The position numbers and the translations under genes were made by a program. Of a stretch of 64,000 bases of DNA, positions 50,038 through 59,053 are shown piece after piece. Origin of the DNA: an uncultured Oscillospiraceae bacterium (GTDB taxonomy: Bacteria; Bacillota; Clostridia; Oscillospirales; Oscillospiraceae); contig CAJUFJ010000012.1 in the NCBI GenBank assembly GCA_910585815.1, positions 1-64,000 on the forward strand, in the 5' to 3' direction. Numbering within the stretch: the stretch's first letter is position 1; each line of letters starts with the position of its first letter. The notes under the pieces are model-generated. The model was not told the origin of the DNA. It saw only the letters and a list, made by a program, of their open reading frames with translations, and did no database searches.

Positions 50038-50700
50038 TTAAACCGGTTTCCTCCTTTTTCCTGCCCACAGGTCGGCGGTAATGAGGGCGGCGCACCAGAG
50101 CAGCAACAGGGCCAGAATCAGAACGGCGCAGTTGCGGAAGAAGTCCTGGGGCAGAAAGAGGATGATGGGGTCGGTGCGCCAATCAAAAATCCAGTTGTCT
50201 TTTCCCGGGAAAAACAGGCTGTGGAAGATGACAAAGGCCCGGTCGAAGTCCAGGGCGGCCAGCCCGCCCACGGTCAAGAAGGAGACGCCCAGCCCTGCCG
50301 CCGCCCAAAAACCGGGCCCCCGGTTCCGAAGACGGCAGGGGCGTACTTGTTTCACCCTGCAGAACACCAGCCCCGCCGCCAGCAGGACCGCCGCCGCCGC
50401 AAACACCCGCAGGTCCAGCAGAAACAGCCCCCGCACATCGGCAAAGTGGTCCGCCCCGGACGGGGAGAAGGCCAGCACCCCGGCGGAGAAGTCCTCCCGC
50501 CTGCCCAGGCAGAAGTCCATCATCTCGTCGTAGGCGGTTTCGATCTCCGCTCGGGGCAGGCCGTACTCCTCCAGGTCCATAGGCCCGATGTGGGCGTAGT
50601 AGAAGGACCGGCACAGCAGGGGCACGGCGACGGAGCCCGTCAGCACCACCAGGGCGATCAAAATGGACAGAACAACGGACAGGAGCTTGCTGGTTTTCAT
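50038..50700 (-). CDS. TIGR01906-family integral membrane protein
   Basis: 220 residues from ATG 50700 (GGGAGG upstream). Helices at about 8-30, 100-120, 135-155 and 190-210. FYYAHIGPMDLEEYGLPRAE, YDEMMDFCLGRRED and the C-terminal LFLPQDFFRNCAVL fit the TIGR01906 family (often next to other clostridial envelope genes). A longer frame that runs into a repeat is rejected. Confidence 0.75.
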   Translation of the reverse strand: MKTSKLLSVVLSILIALVVLTGSVAVPLLCRSFYYAHIGPMDLEEYGLPRAEIETAYDEMMDFCLGRREDFSAGVLAFSPSGADHFADVRGLFLLDLRVFAAAAVLLAAGLVFCRVKQVRPCRLRNRGPGFWAAAGLGVSFLTVGGLAALDFDRAFVIFHSLFFPGKDNWIFDWRTDPIILFLPQDFFRNCAVLILALLLLWCAALITADLWAGKRRKPV

Positions 50701-50725
50701 AGGTGTGACCTCCCAGGGTTCGTAA

Positions 50726-50802
50726 TGTAGGGCAAGGGCTCTGGCCTTGCCTTTTTCAAAGGCGGTAATCGTTTTCGGCAAGGGCAGAGCCCTTGCCCTA
50801 CA
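50726..50802. repeat. Family E palindromic repeat pair
   Basis: TGTAGGGCAAGGGCTCTGGC and GCAAGGGCAGAGCCCTTGCC-CTACA in inverted orientation around CTTTTTCAAAGGCGGTAATC; same family as 41659-41690. Confidence 0.7.
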
Positions 50803-50837
50803 TGACGTTCATCTCTGTGTCAATTACGGGCTTTTGT

Positions 50838-50866
50838 ATTCTACCACAAATCCCCGCCCCAGGCAA
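50838..50866 (-). promoter_or_regulatory. Promoter of the TIGR01906 gene
   Basis: Minus strand TTGCCT - 17 nt - TAGAAT. The repeat at 50726-50802 would then be in the leader. Confidence 0.55.
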
Positions 50867-50870
50867 TCAG

Positions 50871-50907
50871 AAAGCGGGCCCGATATTTCGGACCCGCTTT
50901 TTGCTCT
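50871..50907. terminator. Terminator of the cstA operon
   Basis: GAAAGCGGGCCCGA and TCGGACCCGCTTTTT form a stem with loop TATT. U tract is stronger toward the right; usable both ways. Confidence 0.75.
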
Positions 50908-50928
50908 GTTTGGATGGAACAGGGAATA

Positions 50929-52659
50929 TTATTTCTTGTTCTTCTTACCGAAGATGGTCATGCAGCCCTCGACGGCCAGCACGATAGCCAGCACAAAGAG
51001 CAGCGCGCCCAGGATGGCCTGTGCATAGGTGCCCCAGTCCACCTTGGCCAGCACCTCGGGGTTATCGCTGGTAATCATGCCCACCCGGGCGGTGACGGTC
51101 TGGAACAGGGAGACCAGCGTAACAACCAGCATAAAGCCCATGGGGAGATAGAACATCTTGTTGTTCCGGCCGATGTTGCCCAGCCAGGCGCAGACGGTGA
51201 GCAGGGCCAGAGCGGCCAGCAGCTGGTTGGCGGCGCCGAACAGGGGCCAGATCTTGCCGTAGCCGGTCATGCCCAGGCCGACGCCCAGCACCACGGTGAT
51301 GGCGGTGGCTACCAGGGGGTTGCACAGGGTGGCCTTGATGCCGGTGACGTCCTTATAGGTCTGGCCGGGCTTCAGCCAGAACTCCTGGAACATATACCGG
51401 GCCAGACGGGTGGCGGTATCCAGAGAGGTCAGGCAGAAGGCGGAGACGGTGAGCACCAGCAGGGCGCTGACAGTGGGCTGGGTGGCGGCCAGGCCGGGGA
51501 TGGAGGCCACCATCTTGGAGATGCCGGTGGCAAACACCTGGGTGGGGGTGCGCAGGCCGTCCAGATAGTCCTGCCAGATGAAGGAGACGGCGGACAGGGA
51601 GATCAGGGCCAGCGCGCACTCGATGAGCATACCGCCGTAAGCGATGGGCTTGGCATCCCGCTCGTGGTCCAGCTGCTTGGCGGTGGTGCCGGAGCCCACC
51701 AGGGAGTGGAAGCCGGAGATGGCGCCGCAGGCGATGGTGACGAACAGGGCGGGGAACATGGTACCCAGGGAGGTGGTGCTGATAGTGTCCACCCAGCCGG
51801 TGAAGGCGGGCATGTCATTGTGGGCGGCGTCCGCGCCGGTCACACCCGCGCCGATGACGCCCACGGCGGCAATGACCATCATGCCGTACAGCAGGAAGGA
51901 GGACAGGTAGTCACGGGGCTGGAGCAGAATCCACACCGGGGCCACCGAGGCGATGAGGATATACACGCCGATGATCCACATCCAGGTGTTGTTGCTCAGG
52001 TAGATGGGGTGGAAGTTCAGGCCCACGACCAGGCACAGCACGATGCCGATCACGCCCAGAACGGTGGCCACCGACAGGGGCGCGCCACGGCGGTATACAG
52101 CCAGACCGAAGATGATGGCCATAATGATGAACAGAATGGAGATCATGGCCACGGCGGCGTTGGCGTCGTTGGGCGCGCCTTCCGCGGTGAAGCCGTTGAA
52201 GGTGCTGGCCACGATGGAGGCGAAGGCAGCCACCACCAGGATCAGGGTCAGGTAAGAGAAGACCAGAAAGAGCTTCTTGGCCCGCTCGCCGATGTTGACG
52301 GCCACCACCTCGCCCAGGGACTGGCCCTTGTGGCGGATGGAGGCGAACAGGGCGCCGTAGTCATGGACAGCGCCGAAGAAGATGCCGCCGATGAGAATCC
52401 ACAGCACCACAGGCACCCAGCCGAAGACGGCCGCCTGGATGGGGCCGTTAATGGGGCCGGCGCCGGCGATGGAGGAAAAGTGGTGTCCCATCAGGACAGG
52501 GGCTTTGGCAGGGACGTAGTCCATGCCGTCCTCCAGCTCATGAGCTGGGGTGGTCTTGGTGTCGTCCACGCCCCACTGCTTGGCCAGCCAGCCGCCGTAG
52601 AAGATATAGCCTACGACCAGGATGGCACAGCCAACAAGAACAACTAACATTGCATTCAT
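50929..52659 (-). CDS. cstA: Carbon starvation protein CstA (pyruvate/peptide transporter)
   Basis: 576 residues, about 16 helices. MGHHFSSIAGAGPINGPIQA and FGWVPVVLWILIGGIFFGAV are the CstA signature; the C-terminus carries KNKK. CstA/BtsT proteins import pyruvate or peptides during starvation. The ATG overlaps the upstream gene by 4 nt. Confidence 0.95.
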   Translation of the reverse strand: MNAMLVVLVGCAILVVGYIFYGGWLAKQWGVDDTKTTPAHELEDGMDYVPAKAPVLMGHHFSSIAGAGPINGPIQAAVFGWVPVVLWILIGGIFFGAVHDYGALFASIRHKGQSLGEVVAVNIGERAKKLFLVFSYLTLILVVAAFASIVASTFNGFTAEGAPNDANAAVAMISILFIIMAIIFGLAVYRRGAPLSVATVLGVIGIVLCLVVGLNFHPIYLSNNTWMWIIGVYILIASVAPVWILLQPRDYLSSFLLYGMMVIAAVGVIGAGVTGADAAHNDMPAFTGWVDTISTTSLGTMFPALFVTIACGAISGFHSLVGSGTTAKQLDHERDAKPIAYGGMLIECALALISLSAVSFIWQDYLDGLRTPTQVFATGISKMVASIPGLAATQPTVSALLVLTVSAFCLTSLDTATRLARYMFQEFWLKPGQTYKDVTGIKATLCNPLVATAITVVLGVGLGMTGYGKIWPLFGAANQLLAALALLTVCAWLGNIGRNNKMFYLPMGFMLVVTLVSLFQTVTARVGMITSDNPEVLAKVDWGTYAQAILGALLFVLAIVLAVEGCMTIFGKKNKK

Positions 52660-53198
52660 TGGGTTTTCTCCTCTCCTTTTTGATTTGCAGAGATGATGCG
52701 GTCCGTCAGCCGGCGCAGGTCCTTTGCCAGGGCTTTTCCCGCCCGGTTAACGGTGATTTCGCCGTTGGACAGATCCACGGCGGCTATTCTGAACTCCATC
52801 CATCCATGGAGCGATAGCTTAAATTCCCGGCGTTTTTTCAGCTTCTTCAGCTGAGCCAGTGCGTCCGGGTCGGCGCTGTCATACAGCGCCACGGCGGTTA
52901 GGTAGGTGTACATATGCTGGGCGTGGGGGCGTACCCGGGGCTCGCCGTCTTCCAGGGTGCGGCGGAAAATCTCCTCAACCCCGGCGGTATCCAGCGCTCC
53001 CGCGTCCCACAGGTAGAGATACTCGTGGCTCTCCGCCGCCCACAGCTCGGCCTTCTTCACCAGCACATACTGGCTGTCCCGCATGTGGTAATCACACCGG
53101 GCCTTCAGGGCGGTGCCGTCGTTGATCTCCTCAATGTCAAAATAGGCGGTGTAGGCCTTTTTCAGCCCTTCCAGAACCGTTTCGCTGCGCTGGGACAC
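52656..53198 (-). CDS. Conserved protein paired with CstA
   Basis: 180 residues, soluble, helical: LEGLKKAYTAYFDIEEIN, YVLVKKAELWAAESHEYLYL and FKLSLHGWMEFRIAAVDLSN. GTG start with GGGAGG upstream, and it overlaps cstA by 4 nt, so the two are coupled. Function unknown; perhaps a regulator or accessory subunit of CstA (it has an alpha/beta pattern ending DLSNGEITVN). Confidence 0.75.
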   Translation of the reverse strand: MSQRSETVLEGLKKAYTAYFDIEEINDGTALKARCDYHMRDSQYVLVKKAELWAAESHEYLYLWDAGALDTAGVEEIFRRTLEDGEPRVRPHAQHMYTYLTAVALYDSADPDALAQLKKLKKRREFKLSLHGWMEFRIAAVDLSNGEITVNRAGKALAKDLRRLTDRIISANQKGEEKTQ

Positions 53199-53261
53199 GA
53201 CCGTCCTCCCTTTCTCCGGGGTCCCCGGAGGGACTTTGTGAATAAATTATGAAGCAGAGCT

Positions 53262-53290
53262 ATCATACCAGATTTAACCGCTTTTTTCAA
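53262..53290 (-). promoter_or_regulatory. Promoter of the cstA operon
   Basis: Minus strand TTGAAA - 17 nt - TATGAT, about 65 nt upstream of the GTG start. Confidence 0.6.
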
Positions 53291-53399
53291 GAAAATTCGT
53301 TGGTGGATATGCACAAACTGCAACCGTTGATTCGACACTTTTTTGTTCCCCGCGCAGCGCACAGGGGAGGCCCAAACCGTCACCCCCCCGTCCCCCGCA

Positions 53400-53434
53400 G
53401 GGAAAAGCCTTCCACCCTCCGGGGGGAAGGCTTT
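53400..53434. terminator. Hairpin, possible terminator
   Basis: AAAGCCTTCC and GGAAGGCTTT around a GC-rich loop, in the 482-base gap between cstA operon and ltaS-like gene; no clear gene ends here, so it may be a repeat. Confidence 0.4.
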
Positions 53435-53466
53435 GGGCGCGTACCTGGACGTGGCAAAAGGCAAGA

Positions 53467-53515
53467 GTAGGGGCGGACATTGTCCGCCCGCAGGCGCACA
53501 GTGTGCGCCCCTACA
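53467..53515. repeat. Family D palindrome pair with flank
   Basis: GTAGGGGCGGACA-T-TGTCCGCC and GGCGCACAGTGTGCGCC-CCTACA. The 45 nt to the right (53516-53560) match the left flank of 30728-30805 in reverse orientation. Confidence 0.75.
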
Positions 53516-53581
53516 AATCGTGCCAATTCTCCTGACTGTGATAAAATGCGCGGCAGCACACGCCCCGAAACGCCCCCGCCG

Positions 53582-53610
53582 TTGACAACCAGCCGGGGAT
53601 ACAGTAAAAT
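53582..53610 (+). promoter_or_regulatory. Promoter of the LtaS-like gene
   Basis: TTGACA - 17 nt - TAAAAT on the plus strand, 70 nt upstream of the start. Confidence 0.75.
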
Positions 53611-53680
53611 AGGAGGACTTATCCCTTTTTCCTGCCAAATACAGGGTAAATTCCAGACCCGCAACAGGAGGTGGCCAATT

Positions 53681-55729
53681 TTGAAAAACAGGGACAGCTC
53701 CCTCTCCGTTCTGTGGACGAAACACGCCGTTCTGGCCGCCCCCTCCCTCTTTCTGCTGGGGGCCATCTACTGCGAGGAGCTGTTTTTAAAGCTCTACTGC
53801 TTCCGCTCCCTCACGGTGGAGGGGGTGGTCTTCACCCTGCTGTTCACCCTGCCGGTGGCCCTGCTGCTGGGCCTGCTGTGCGGGAGCGTATCCCACAGAG
53901 CGGGGCGGCTCCTGCTGCCGGCGTGCACCGCCCTGGTCTCCCTGTGGATCGGCACCCAGCTGGTATATTTCCACATGTTCAAGGCCTTCCTCTCCATCTT
54001 CTCCCTGACCAAAATGGCCATGGTGGCCCAGTCCTTCGGTGAGACGGCGGTGGGCAACGTGCTGGCCAGCTGGTTTCCCATCACCGTGATGGCCGCCCCC
54101 ACGGTGCTGGCCTGGGTCTTCCGGGCGGCCATTATCCCGGACGGCCATGACGCAGGCAGAAGCCTGCGTCTGCGCTGGGCGGTCATGGCCGCCGCAATCC
54201 AGCTGACCGCCATGGGGCTGGTGCTGCTGTGCGGCGGTGGGGTGCTCTCCCTGCGGTATATCTACTACCGGGCCGCCACCCCGGAGCTGGAGGTGCAGAA
54301 CTTCGGCGTCTGCACCCAGACCCAGCTGGAGGTCTGCCGGCTGCTTTTCGGCATAAAGCCCGACTCCCCCGATGCCTCGGAGGAGCCCGCCCCCGACATG
54401 GCGCCCCCCGATCTGGAGCCCAGCCGCCCTGACGCCAGCATTGTCCGTCCCGCCCCCGAGCCCATCCCCGGCTACCACACCCTGCCCATCGACTTCGACA
54501 CCCTCCTGGAACATGAGGAGGACGAGGGCCTGAAAAACGCCCATCTCTGGTTCTCCCAGCGCCCTCCCACCCCGGAGAATCTGTGGACGGGCTACTTCGA
54601 GGGAAAAAATCTCATCTGGATTGTGGCGGAGGGCTTCTCCACCCTGGCCATGGACCCGGACCGGACCCCCGCCCTGTGGAAGCTGTCCCACCAGGGGTTT
54701 GTCTTCGACCACTTCTACACCCCCCTGTGGGGGCTGTCCACCTCCGACGGGGAGTATGTCACCACCACCGGCCTGATCCCCAAATCCGGGGTGTGGAGCT
54801 ACTCCCTGTCCTCCGAGAACTACATGCCCTTCGCCCTGGGCAGCCAGTTCCGCAAGGAGGGCTACTCCACCTTCGCCTTCCACAACTACCTCTATAATTA
54901 CTACGACCGGGACAAATCCCACCCCAACATGGGTTATGACTACTACGCCCTGGGCCAGGGGCTGGAGCTGGAGGAGACCTGGCCCCTGTCAGACCTGGAG
55001 ATGATGGAGAAGATCGTCCCCATGTTCGTCAGCGAGGACAAATTTTCCGTCTACTGCCTTACCGTCAGCGGCCACCTCACCTACACCCTGGACACCAACG
55101 CCATGTCCCTCCGCCACTGGGACGCGGTGGCCGACCTGCCCTACAGCGAGGAGGTGCGGTGCTACCTGGCCTGCCAGATGGAGCTGGAGCTGGCCATGGA
55201 GAGCCTGCTCAATCAGCTGGAGGCGGCGGGCAGGCTGGACGACACAGTAATTGTCCTGTCCGCCGACCACTACCCCTACGGCCTCTCCGACGAACAGTAC
55301 AGCGAGCTGGCCGGCCACCAGGTGGACCCGGTGTTTGAGCTGTTCCAGAACACCCTGATCCTCTGGAGCGGCGACATGGAGGGCACCGCCGTCCATGTGG
55401 ATAAATACTGCTCCAGCCTGGACGTGATGCCCACCCTGTCCAACCTGTTCGGCCTGGACTACGACTCCCGGCTCATCATCGGCTCCGACATTCTGTCCGC
55501 AGAAGACCCCCTGGTCATCTTCGCCAACTACAGCTTTATCAACGGCGAGGGGTATTACAACTCCGTCCTGGACCAGTTCACCCGCTGGGACGGCGCCGCC
55601 CCCGACCTGGAGGAGGTGGCCGGAATGGTGGCCGATGTGCAGAACCGGGTGGCCTACTCCGCCACCATCCTGGACACCGACTACTACCGCCTGGTCCTGA
55701 ACGGCCCGCCCAAGGCCCCGAAAGCGTAA
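53681..55729 (+). CDS. LtaS-like membrane sulfatase (lipoteichoic acid synthase / phosphoglycerol transferase family)
   Basis: 682 residues from TTG 53681 (AGGAGG, 9 nt). Five N-terminal helices (about 10-215), a linker, then the extracellular sulfatase domain (about 300 on). The nucleophile is Thr354 in LSTSDGEY, metal ligands in NLIWIVAEGFS (Glu) and SADHYPYG (Asp-His), and HLTYTLDTNAM. It moves glycerol phosphate onto a glycolipid or polymer. The TTG start keeps the first helix whole; the longer frame upstream reads through a repeat. Confidence 0.9.
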   Translation: MKNRDSSLSVLWTKHAVLAAPSLFLLGAIYCEELFLKLYCFRSLTVEGVVFTLLFTLPVALLLGLLCGSVSHRAGRLLLPACTALVSLWIGTQLVYFHMFKAFLSIFSLTKMAMVAQSFGETAVGNVLASWFPITVMAAPTVLAWVFRAAIIPDGHDAGRSLRLRWAVMAAAIQLTAMGLVLLCGGGVLSLRYIYYRAATPELEVQNFGVCTQTQLEVCRLLFGIKPDSPDASEEPAPDMAPPDLEPSRPDASIVRPAPEPIPGYHTLPIDFDTLLEHEEDEGLKNAHLWFSQRPPTPENLWTGYFEGKNLIWIVAEGFSTLAMDPDRTPALWKLSHQGFVFDHFYTPLWGLSTSDGEYVTTTGLIPKSGVWSYSLSSENYMPFALGSQFRKEGYSTFAFHNYLYNYYDRDKSHPNMGYDYYALGQGLELEETWPLSDLEMMEKIVPMFVSEDKFSVYCLTVSGHLTYTLDTNAMSLRHWDAVADLPYSEEVRCYLACQMELELAMESLLNQLEAAGRLDDTVIVLSADHYPYGLSDEQYSELAGHQVDPVFELFQNTLILWSGDMEGTAVHVDKYCSSLDVMPTLSNLFGLDYDSRLIIGSDILSAEDPLVIFANYSFINGEGYYNSVLDQFTRWDGAAPDLEEVAGMVADVQNRVAYSATILDTDYYRLVLNGPPKAPKA

Positions 55730-55760
55730 AAACAGCGCCGGGAAGCTCCCGGCGCTGTTC
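55730..55760. terminator. Bidirectional terminator
   Basis: AACAGCGCCGGGA-AGC-TCCCGGCGCTGTT between convergent genes. Confidence 0.9.
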
Positions 55761-55762
55761 CT

Positions 55763-56113
55763 TTAAGGCTCCTTTGGGGGGAAGACGATGCCGCCCACGC
55801 TCACGTTGACGGCGGCCACCTCCAGCCCGCTCATGGACTCGATGGCGTTCTTCACCGCCTCCTGCACGGCCCGGCCCATCTCGGGGATGGTGTGGCCGTA
55901 AGCCATGAGGACGGACATGGTGACCACCACCTTCTCCTCCTCCAGCTTGATGTGAACCCCTCTGGCGGCGTTCTTCTTGCTCGGGTTGGTCAGGCTGCTG
56001 ACCCCCTCCACCTCCAGCGCGGCGGCGGCGGAGATGGCCGCCAGCACCTCCTCCGAGATGTGGATGTTGCCCAGCTCGTCAGAGCGGGAGACGTAATCCT
56101 TGCTTTCGCCCAT
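55763..56113 (-). CDS. Asp23/Gls24-family envelope stress protein
   Basis: 116 residues with NIHISEEVLAAISAAAALEV and VNVSVGGIVFP. The family (AmaP-Asp23 in staphylococci) sits at the membrane in envelope stress. In Clostridia a copy near the spoIIIA operon is common. RBS AGGAG. Confidence 0.9.
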   Translation of the reverse strand: MGESKDYVSRSDELGNIHISEEVLAAISAAAALEVEGVSSLTNPSKKNAARGVHIKLEEEKVVVTMSVLMAYGHTIPEMGRAVQEAVKNAIESMSGLEVAAVNVSVGGIVFPPKEP

Positions 56114-56142
56114 GTGATACCACTCCTGTTCCCAGTTTTCAA

Positions 56143-56183
56143 AACGGTACCGTTATCTTACCACACTTTTCCCCGTTTGACAA
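56143..56183 (-). promoter_or_regulatory. Promoter of asp23 with palindromic operator
   Basis: Minus strand TTGTCA (56178-56183) - 17 nt - TAAGAT (56155-56160), with the perfect palindrome AACGGTACCGTT (56143-56154) just downstream, covering the start point. Probably a repressor site. Confidence 0.6.
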
Positions 56184-56242
56184 CCTCACAGGAAAAAAAC
56201 TCCCGGAAAACCTGTTTTCCCCGCGGGCGGCCCGGCGGGCCC

Positions 56243-56884
56243 CTACTCCACCTCGATGATGGTCACCTGTCCGGCGGTGTAGCCGGCGGTCTGCTTCACC
56301 ACGTCCAGAATCTTGGCGGTGTCCGCCTCGGTGAGCCCCCCCGCCGGAGCGGAGACGGCCAGGGACAGGGCGTCCTCCCCGATAAAGGCCACGCAGTCGG
56401 TATACCCCTTGGCCACCACCAGATTTTCGATCTGAGCCTCGGTAACGGTGTAGTCGGCCATGGTCTGGATGTTGTCGTTGAGCTGATTCTTCACCGCCTC
56501 GTCGGCGTCCTCCCGGGCGGCGGCGTCCTGGAGCAGGGACAGGGCGCTGTCCCGGGCCTGCTGCCGGTTAAGCCGGGCGGTGGCAAAGTAGGCGCTGCTG
56601 CCGGCGTCGCCGGCCGTCTCGCCAGGCTGGGCGTCCCCGGCGGTGCTGGTGTCGCCGGCGCCGTCCCCGGCGGACGTCCCCATCTGAGCGGAGCCGTCCC
56701 CCTTCACCAGGGGGTCCTTGGCCTGGTTGCCCACCATGGTGGACTGGCCCAGCGTCTTGCCCGCGTCGGCCTCTTTGTTGTAGTTCCAGTTGAGATATAC
56801 CGCTGCGCAGACAAACAGGGCGATCACCGCCACCACCGCATTCCGCTTCCACAGCTGTGACCAGTCGGTTTTCTTCGTTCTCAT
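56243..56884 (-). CDS. spoIIIAH: Stage III sporulation protein AH (SpoIIIAH/SpoIIIQ-partner)
   Basis: 213 residues. One helix (NAVVAVIALFVCAAVYLNWNY), an Ala/Gly-rich linker, and the conserved C-terminal YscJ/FliF-like ring domain (ARLNRQQARDSALSLLQDAA, VTEAQIENLVVAKGYTDCVA). Binds SpoIIQ across the intermembrane space of the feeding-tube complex. AGGGAGG. Last gene of the spoIIIA operon; a repeat lies between it and AG. Confidence 0.95.
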   Translation of the reverse strand: MRTKKTDWSQLWKRNAVVAVIALFVCAAVYLNWNYNKEADAGKTLGQSTMVGNQAKDPLVKGDGSAQMGTSAGDGAGDTSTAGDAQPGETAGDAGSSAYFATARLNRQQARDSALSLLQDAAAREDADEAVKNQLNDNIQTMADYTVTEAQIENLVVAKGYTDCVAFIGEDALSLAVSAPAGGLTEADTAKILDVVKQTAGYTAGQVTIIEVE

Positions 56885-56921
56885 AATAATTCCTCCCTAT
56901 GATTGATATATTGGTTTCCTC

Positions 56922-56990
56922 TGTAGGGACCGCCGCCTTCGGCGGCCCATTCTGTGTATCAACGGGGCGCCGAGGGCGGCGCCCCCTACG
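56922..56990. repeat. Family D repeat inside the spoIIIA operon (AG-AH gap)
   Basis: TGTAGGGACCGCCGCCTTCG and CGGGGCGCCGAGGGCGGCGC-CCCCTA, in the AH-AG gap; the spoIIIAG stop lies at 56986, inside the right end of the repeat. Confidence 0.7.
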
Positions 56991-57501
56991 CCCCCCCCTG
57001 ACACACTGAGATCCGGTCGGAGCCCAGTCCGGTGAGGGCGGACACCGCCTCGATAAGCTTCAGGCGCACCGCCGCGCTCCCCCCGCCGGGACACACCACC
57101 AGCGCCCCCCGGAACTCCGGGGCCACCGTCTGGAGGGGGACCACATCCTGCTTTCCCGAGCCCTTCCCCACCGTGACCACCGTGTTGGAGCCGCCCCCCT
57201 CGCCGTCCCGGTCCTGATTCCGGGCCAGCACCTGGCGGCTGCCCCCGTCCAGGGTGAGCACCACCCGGGCCTCCCCCGCCCCCTCAATCTGAGACAGAGT
57301 GCGCTCCAGCTTTTTCTCAAAGGCCTCCAGGTCGAAGGCGGCCCCCTCCTCCCGGGCCGGGGGCTCCTCGCCGGGGCTGTCCCGGCCGCCGGAGGGCAGC
57401 AGCAGAAGCATCGCCCCCGCCGCCATCACCAGCAGTACGTATCCATATTTCCCCAGCGCCCCCTTCCACCGTCGGACCGCCTCGGGCCACTTCCATTTCA
57501 C
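56986..57501 (-). CDS. spoIIIAG: Stage III sporulation protein AG
   Basis: 171 residues. One helix (KYGYVLLVMAAGAMLLLLPSG) followed by the conserved domain (EKKLERTLSQIEGAGEARVV, GALVVCPGGGSAAVRLKLIE). Forms a large ring in the outer forespore membrane. Overlaps AF by 4 nt. Confidence 0.95.
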   Translation of the reverse strand: MKWKWPEAVRRWKGALGKYGYVLLVMAAGAMLLLLPSGGRDSPGEEPPAREEGAAFDLEAFEKKLERTLSQIEGAGEARVVLTLDGGSRQVLARNQDRDGEGGGSNTVVTVGKGSGKQDVVPLQTVAPEFRGALVVCPGGGSAAVRLKLIEAVSALTGLGSDRISVCQGGA

Positions 57502-57995
57502 GGCATTTCCTCCTTATCGATGTAGACCTGCGCCTCCTCCGGAACGCCCAGGTCCTCCGCAATGCTTCGGACCAGCTGCGCCGGAACGCCGGCCGTCTGC
57601 GGGCCGGTAACCTCCGTCCGAACCGGGAGGTACAGCCCCTCCTCCGACCGCTCACACGCCACCCGGGCGGTGCAGGTCCATCCGAGTTCTGCCGCCTTGT
57701 CCACAATATATGCGGCATACTCCTGTTCTATGATGACTTTCATCTGACTCTCCACCGTCTGGGTCAGCTCCGCCTCCTGGCTGTGGACCGAGGCCAGATA
57801 GTCCTCCAGCCACCGCCGGCCCCCCTCCACATCCAGCTCCGCCACCGGGGACAGCACCGCCCCCATCAGCACCAGGCCGCACACCAGCCGCCCCACCCGT
57901 CGCACCCCGCCGGGTGGCATAAGGGCGTCGGCCACCGCGCACAACAGAGACACGGCGATTACCGCCAGCAGCCAGCCCCGCACCGCCCCCATCAT
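57498..57995 (-). CDS. spoIIIAF: Stage III sporulation protein AF
   Basis: 165 residues with two helices at the N-terminus (VRGWLLAVIAVSLLCAVADA and LVCGLVLMGAVLSPVAEL) and a coiled segment. Overlaps AE by 4 nt. Confidence 0.92.
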   Translation of the reverse strand: MMGAVRGWLLAVIAVSLLCAVADALMPPGGVRRVGRLVCGLVLMGAVLSPVAELDVEGGRRWLEDYLASVHSQEAELTQTVESQMKVIIEQEYAAYIVDKAAELGWTCTARVACERSEEGLYLPVRTEVTGPQTAGVPAQLVRSIAEDLGVPEEAQVYIDKEEMP

Positions 57996-59053
57996 GGCGC
58001 AGCCGCCCCCACGGCGGCCACCAGACTGACCAGCAGCAGCAGGGCCCCGGCCCCCGTCATCCCCAGCACCAGCCCGAAGGCGGAGCCGATGGCGTCAATC
58101 AGACCGGACAGCCGGGGCTGGGCCACCATGGCGCATAGTGCGGCCGCCCCCTTATACACCAGATACTGGAAGGCCAGCCTCAGAAAGGGGGTGAGGCACA
58201 GGGCCAGCACCACCAGCAGGCCCACCAGCCCCACGGTGCCCCGCAGGGCTCCCGCTCCGGCCAGCACCGACTCGGAGGCGTCGGCCAGAATCCCCCCCAC
58301 CACCGGAATGGCCCGGGAGATGGCCAGCTTGGCCGCCTTCACGGCGGCGGCGTCCACGCTGCCCGCAATGGCCCCGCTGGCGGTGAGATAGCCCACAAAG
58401 GCCAGCAGCAGGGCGGTGAGGAGAAAGGTAACCGCCCCCTTCAGCAAGTCGGCCGCCTTTTTCAGCCCCGGATTGCCCACCGCGGCGTGGGCGCAGCTCA
58501 CCGCCACAAAGGCGTAGACCAGCGGCACCAGCAGCCTGTCCATGGCGGTAATCAGAAGCTGGGAAAAGAGCACCGTGGCCCCCTGCCGGGCGGCGGCCGC
58601 CGTCACCGAGCCGGTGGCCGCCGTCAGCACCGCCATGGCGGGCAGCAGCAGGTTCGACAGCCCGGTCATCCGGTCCAGCGTGTCCCGCCCCAGGCCGATC
58701 ATGGCGGCCATATCCGTCATGGTCAGGGCGGTGATGGCCAGCGCCCCGGCGATATTTACCGCCTGGAGCCCCTCCCCCGCGCCCACCCTCACGCTCTCGG
58801 CCAGGGAGCACAGCAGCACCACCGCCACCAGCTTGGCGGCGGTGGCCAGGCTGGCCCGGAACAGGGCCCCCGCCTGGTCCACGGCGTCGGCAAGCAGGTT
58901 GGACAGCCCCTGGTCCAGGGTGGTGTCCCGGCGGACGCCGCAGCCCTCCGCCTCCTCCCAGACCTGGTCCAGCCCGGGCACAGCGATCTCCGCCCCCAGC
59001 GCGGGGACGGCGCACACCACGGCCAGGACGCAGAAAATCAACACACGTCTCAT
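57992..59053 (-). CDS. spoIIIAE: Stage III sporulation protein AE
   Basis: 353 residues from ATG 59053; the longer frame upstream belongs to AD. Signal-like N-terminus (LIFCVLAVVCAVPALGAEI), then about seven helices (LLLPAMAVLTAATGSVTAAA, LTPFLRLAFQYLVYKGAAAL). Multi-pass part of the spoIIIA channel. Overlaps AD by 4 nt. Confidence 0.94.
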   Translation of the reverse strand: MRRVLIFCVLAVVCAVPALGAEIAVPGLDQVWEEAEGCGVRRDTTLDQGLSNLLADAVDQAGALFRASLATAAKLVAVVLLCSLAESVRVGAGEGLQAVNIAGALAITALTMTDMAAMIGLGRDTLDRMTGLSNLLLPAMAVLTAATGSVTAAAARQGATVLFSQLLITAMDRLLVPLVYAFVAVSCAHAAVGNPGLKKAADLLKGAVTFLLTALLLAFVGYLTASGAIAGSVDAAAVKAAKLAISRAIPVVGGILADASESVLAGAGALRGTVGLVGLLVVLALCLTPFLRLAFQYLVYKGAAALCAMVAQPRLSGLIDAIGSAFGLVLGMTGAGALLLLVSLVAAVGAAAP

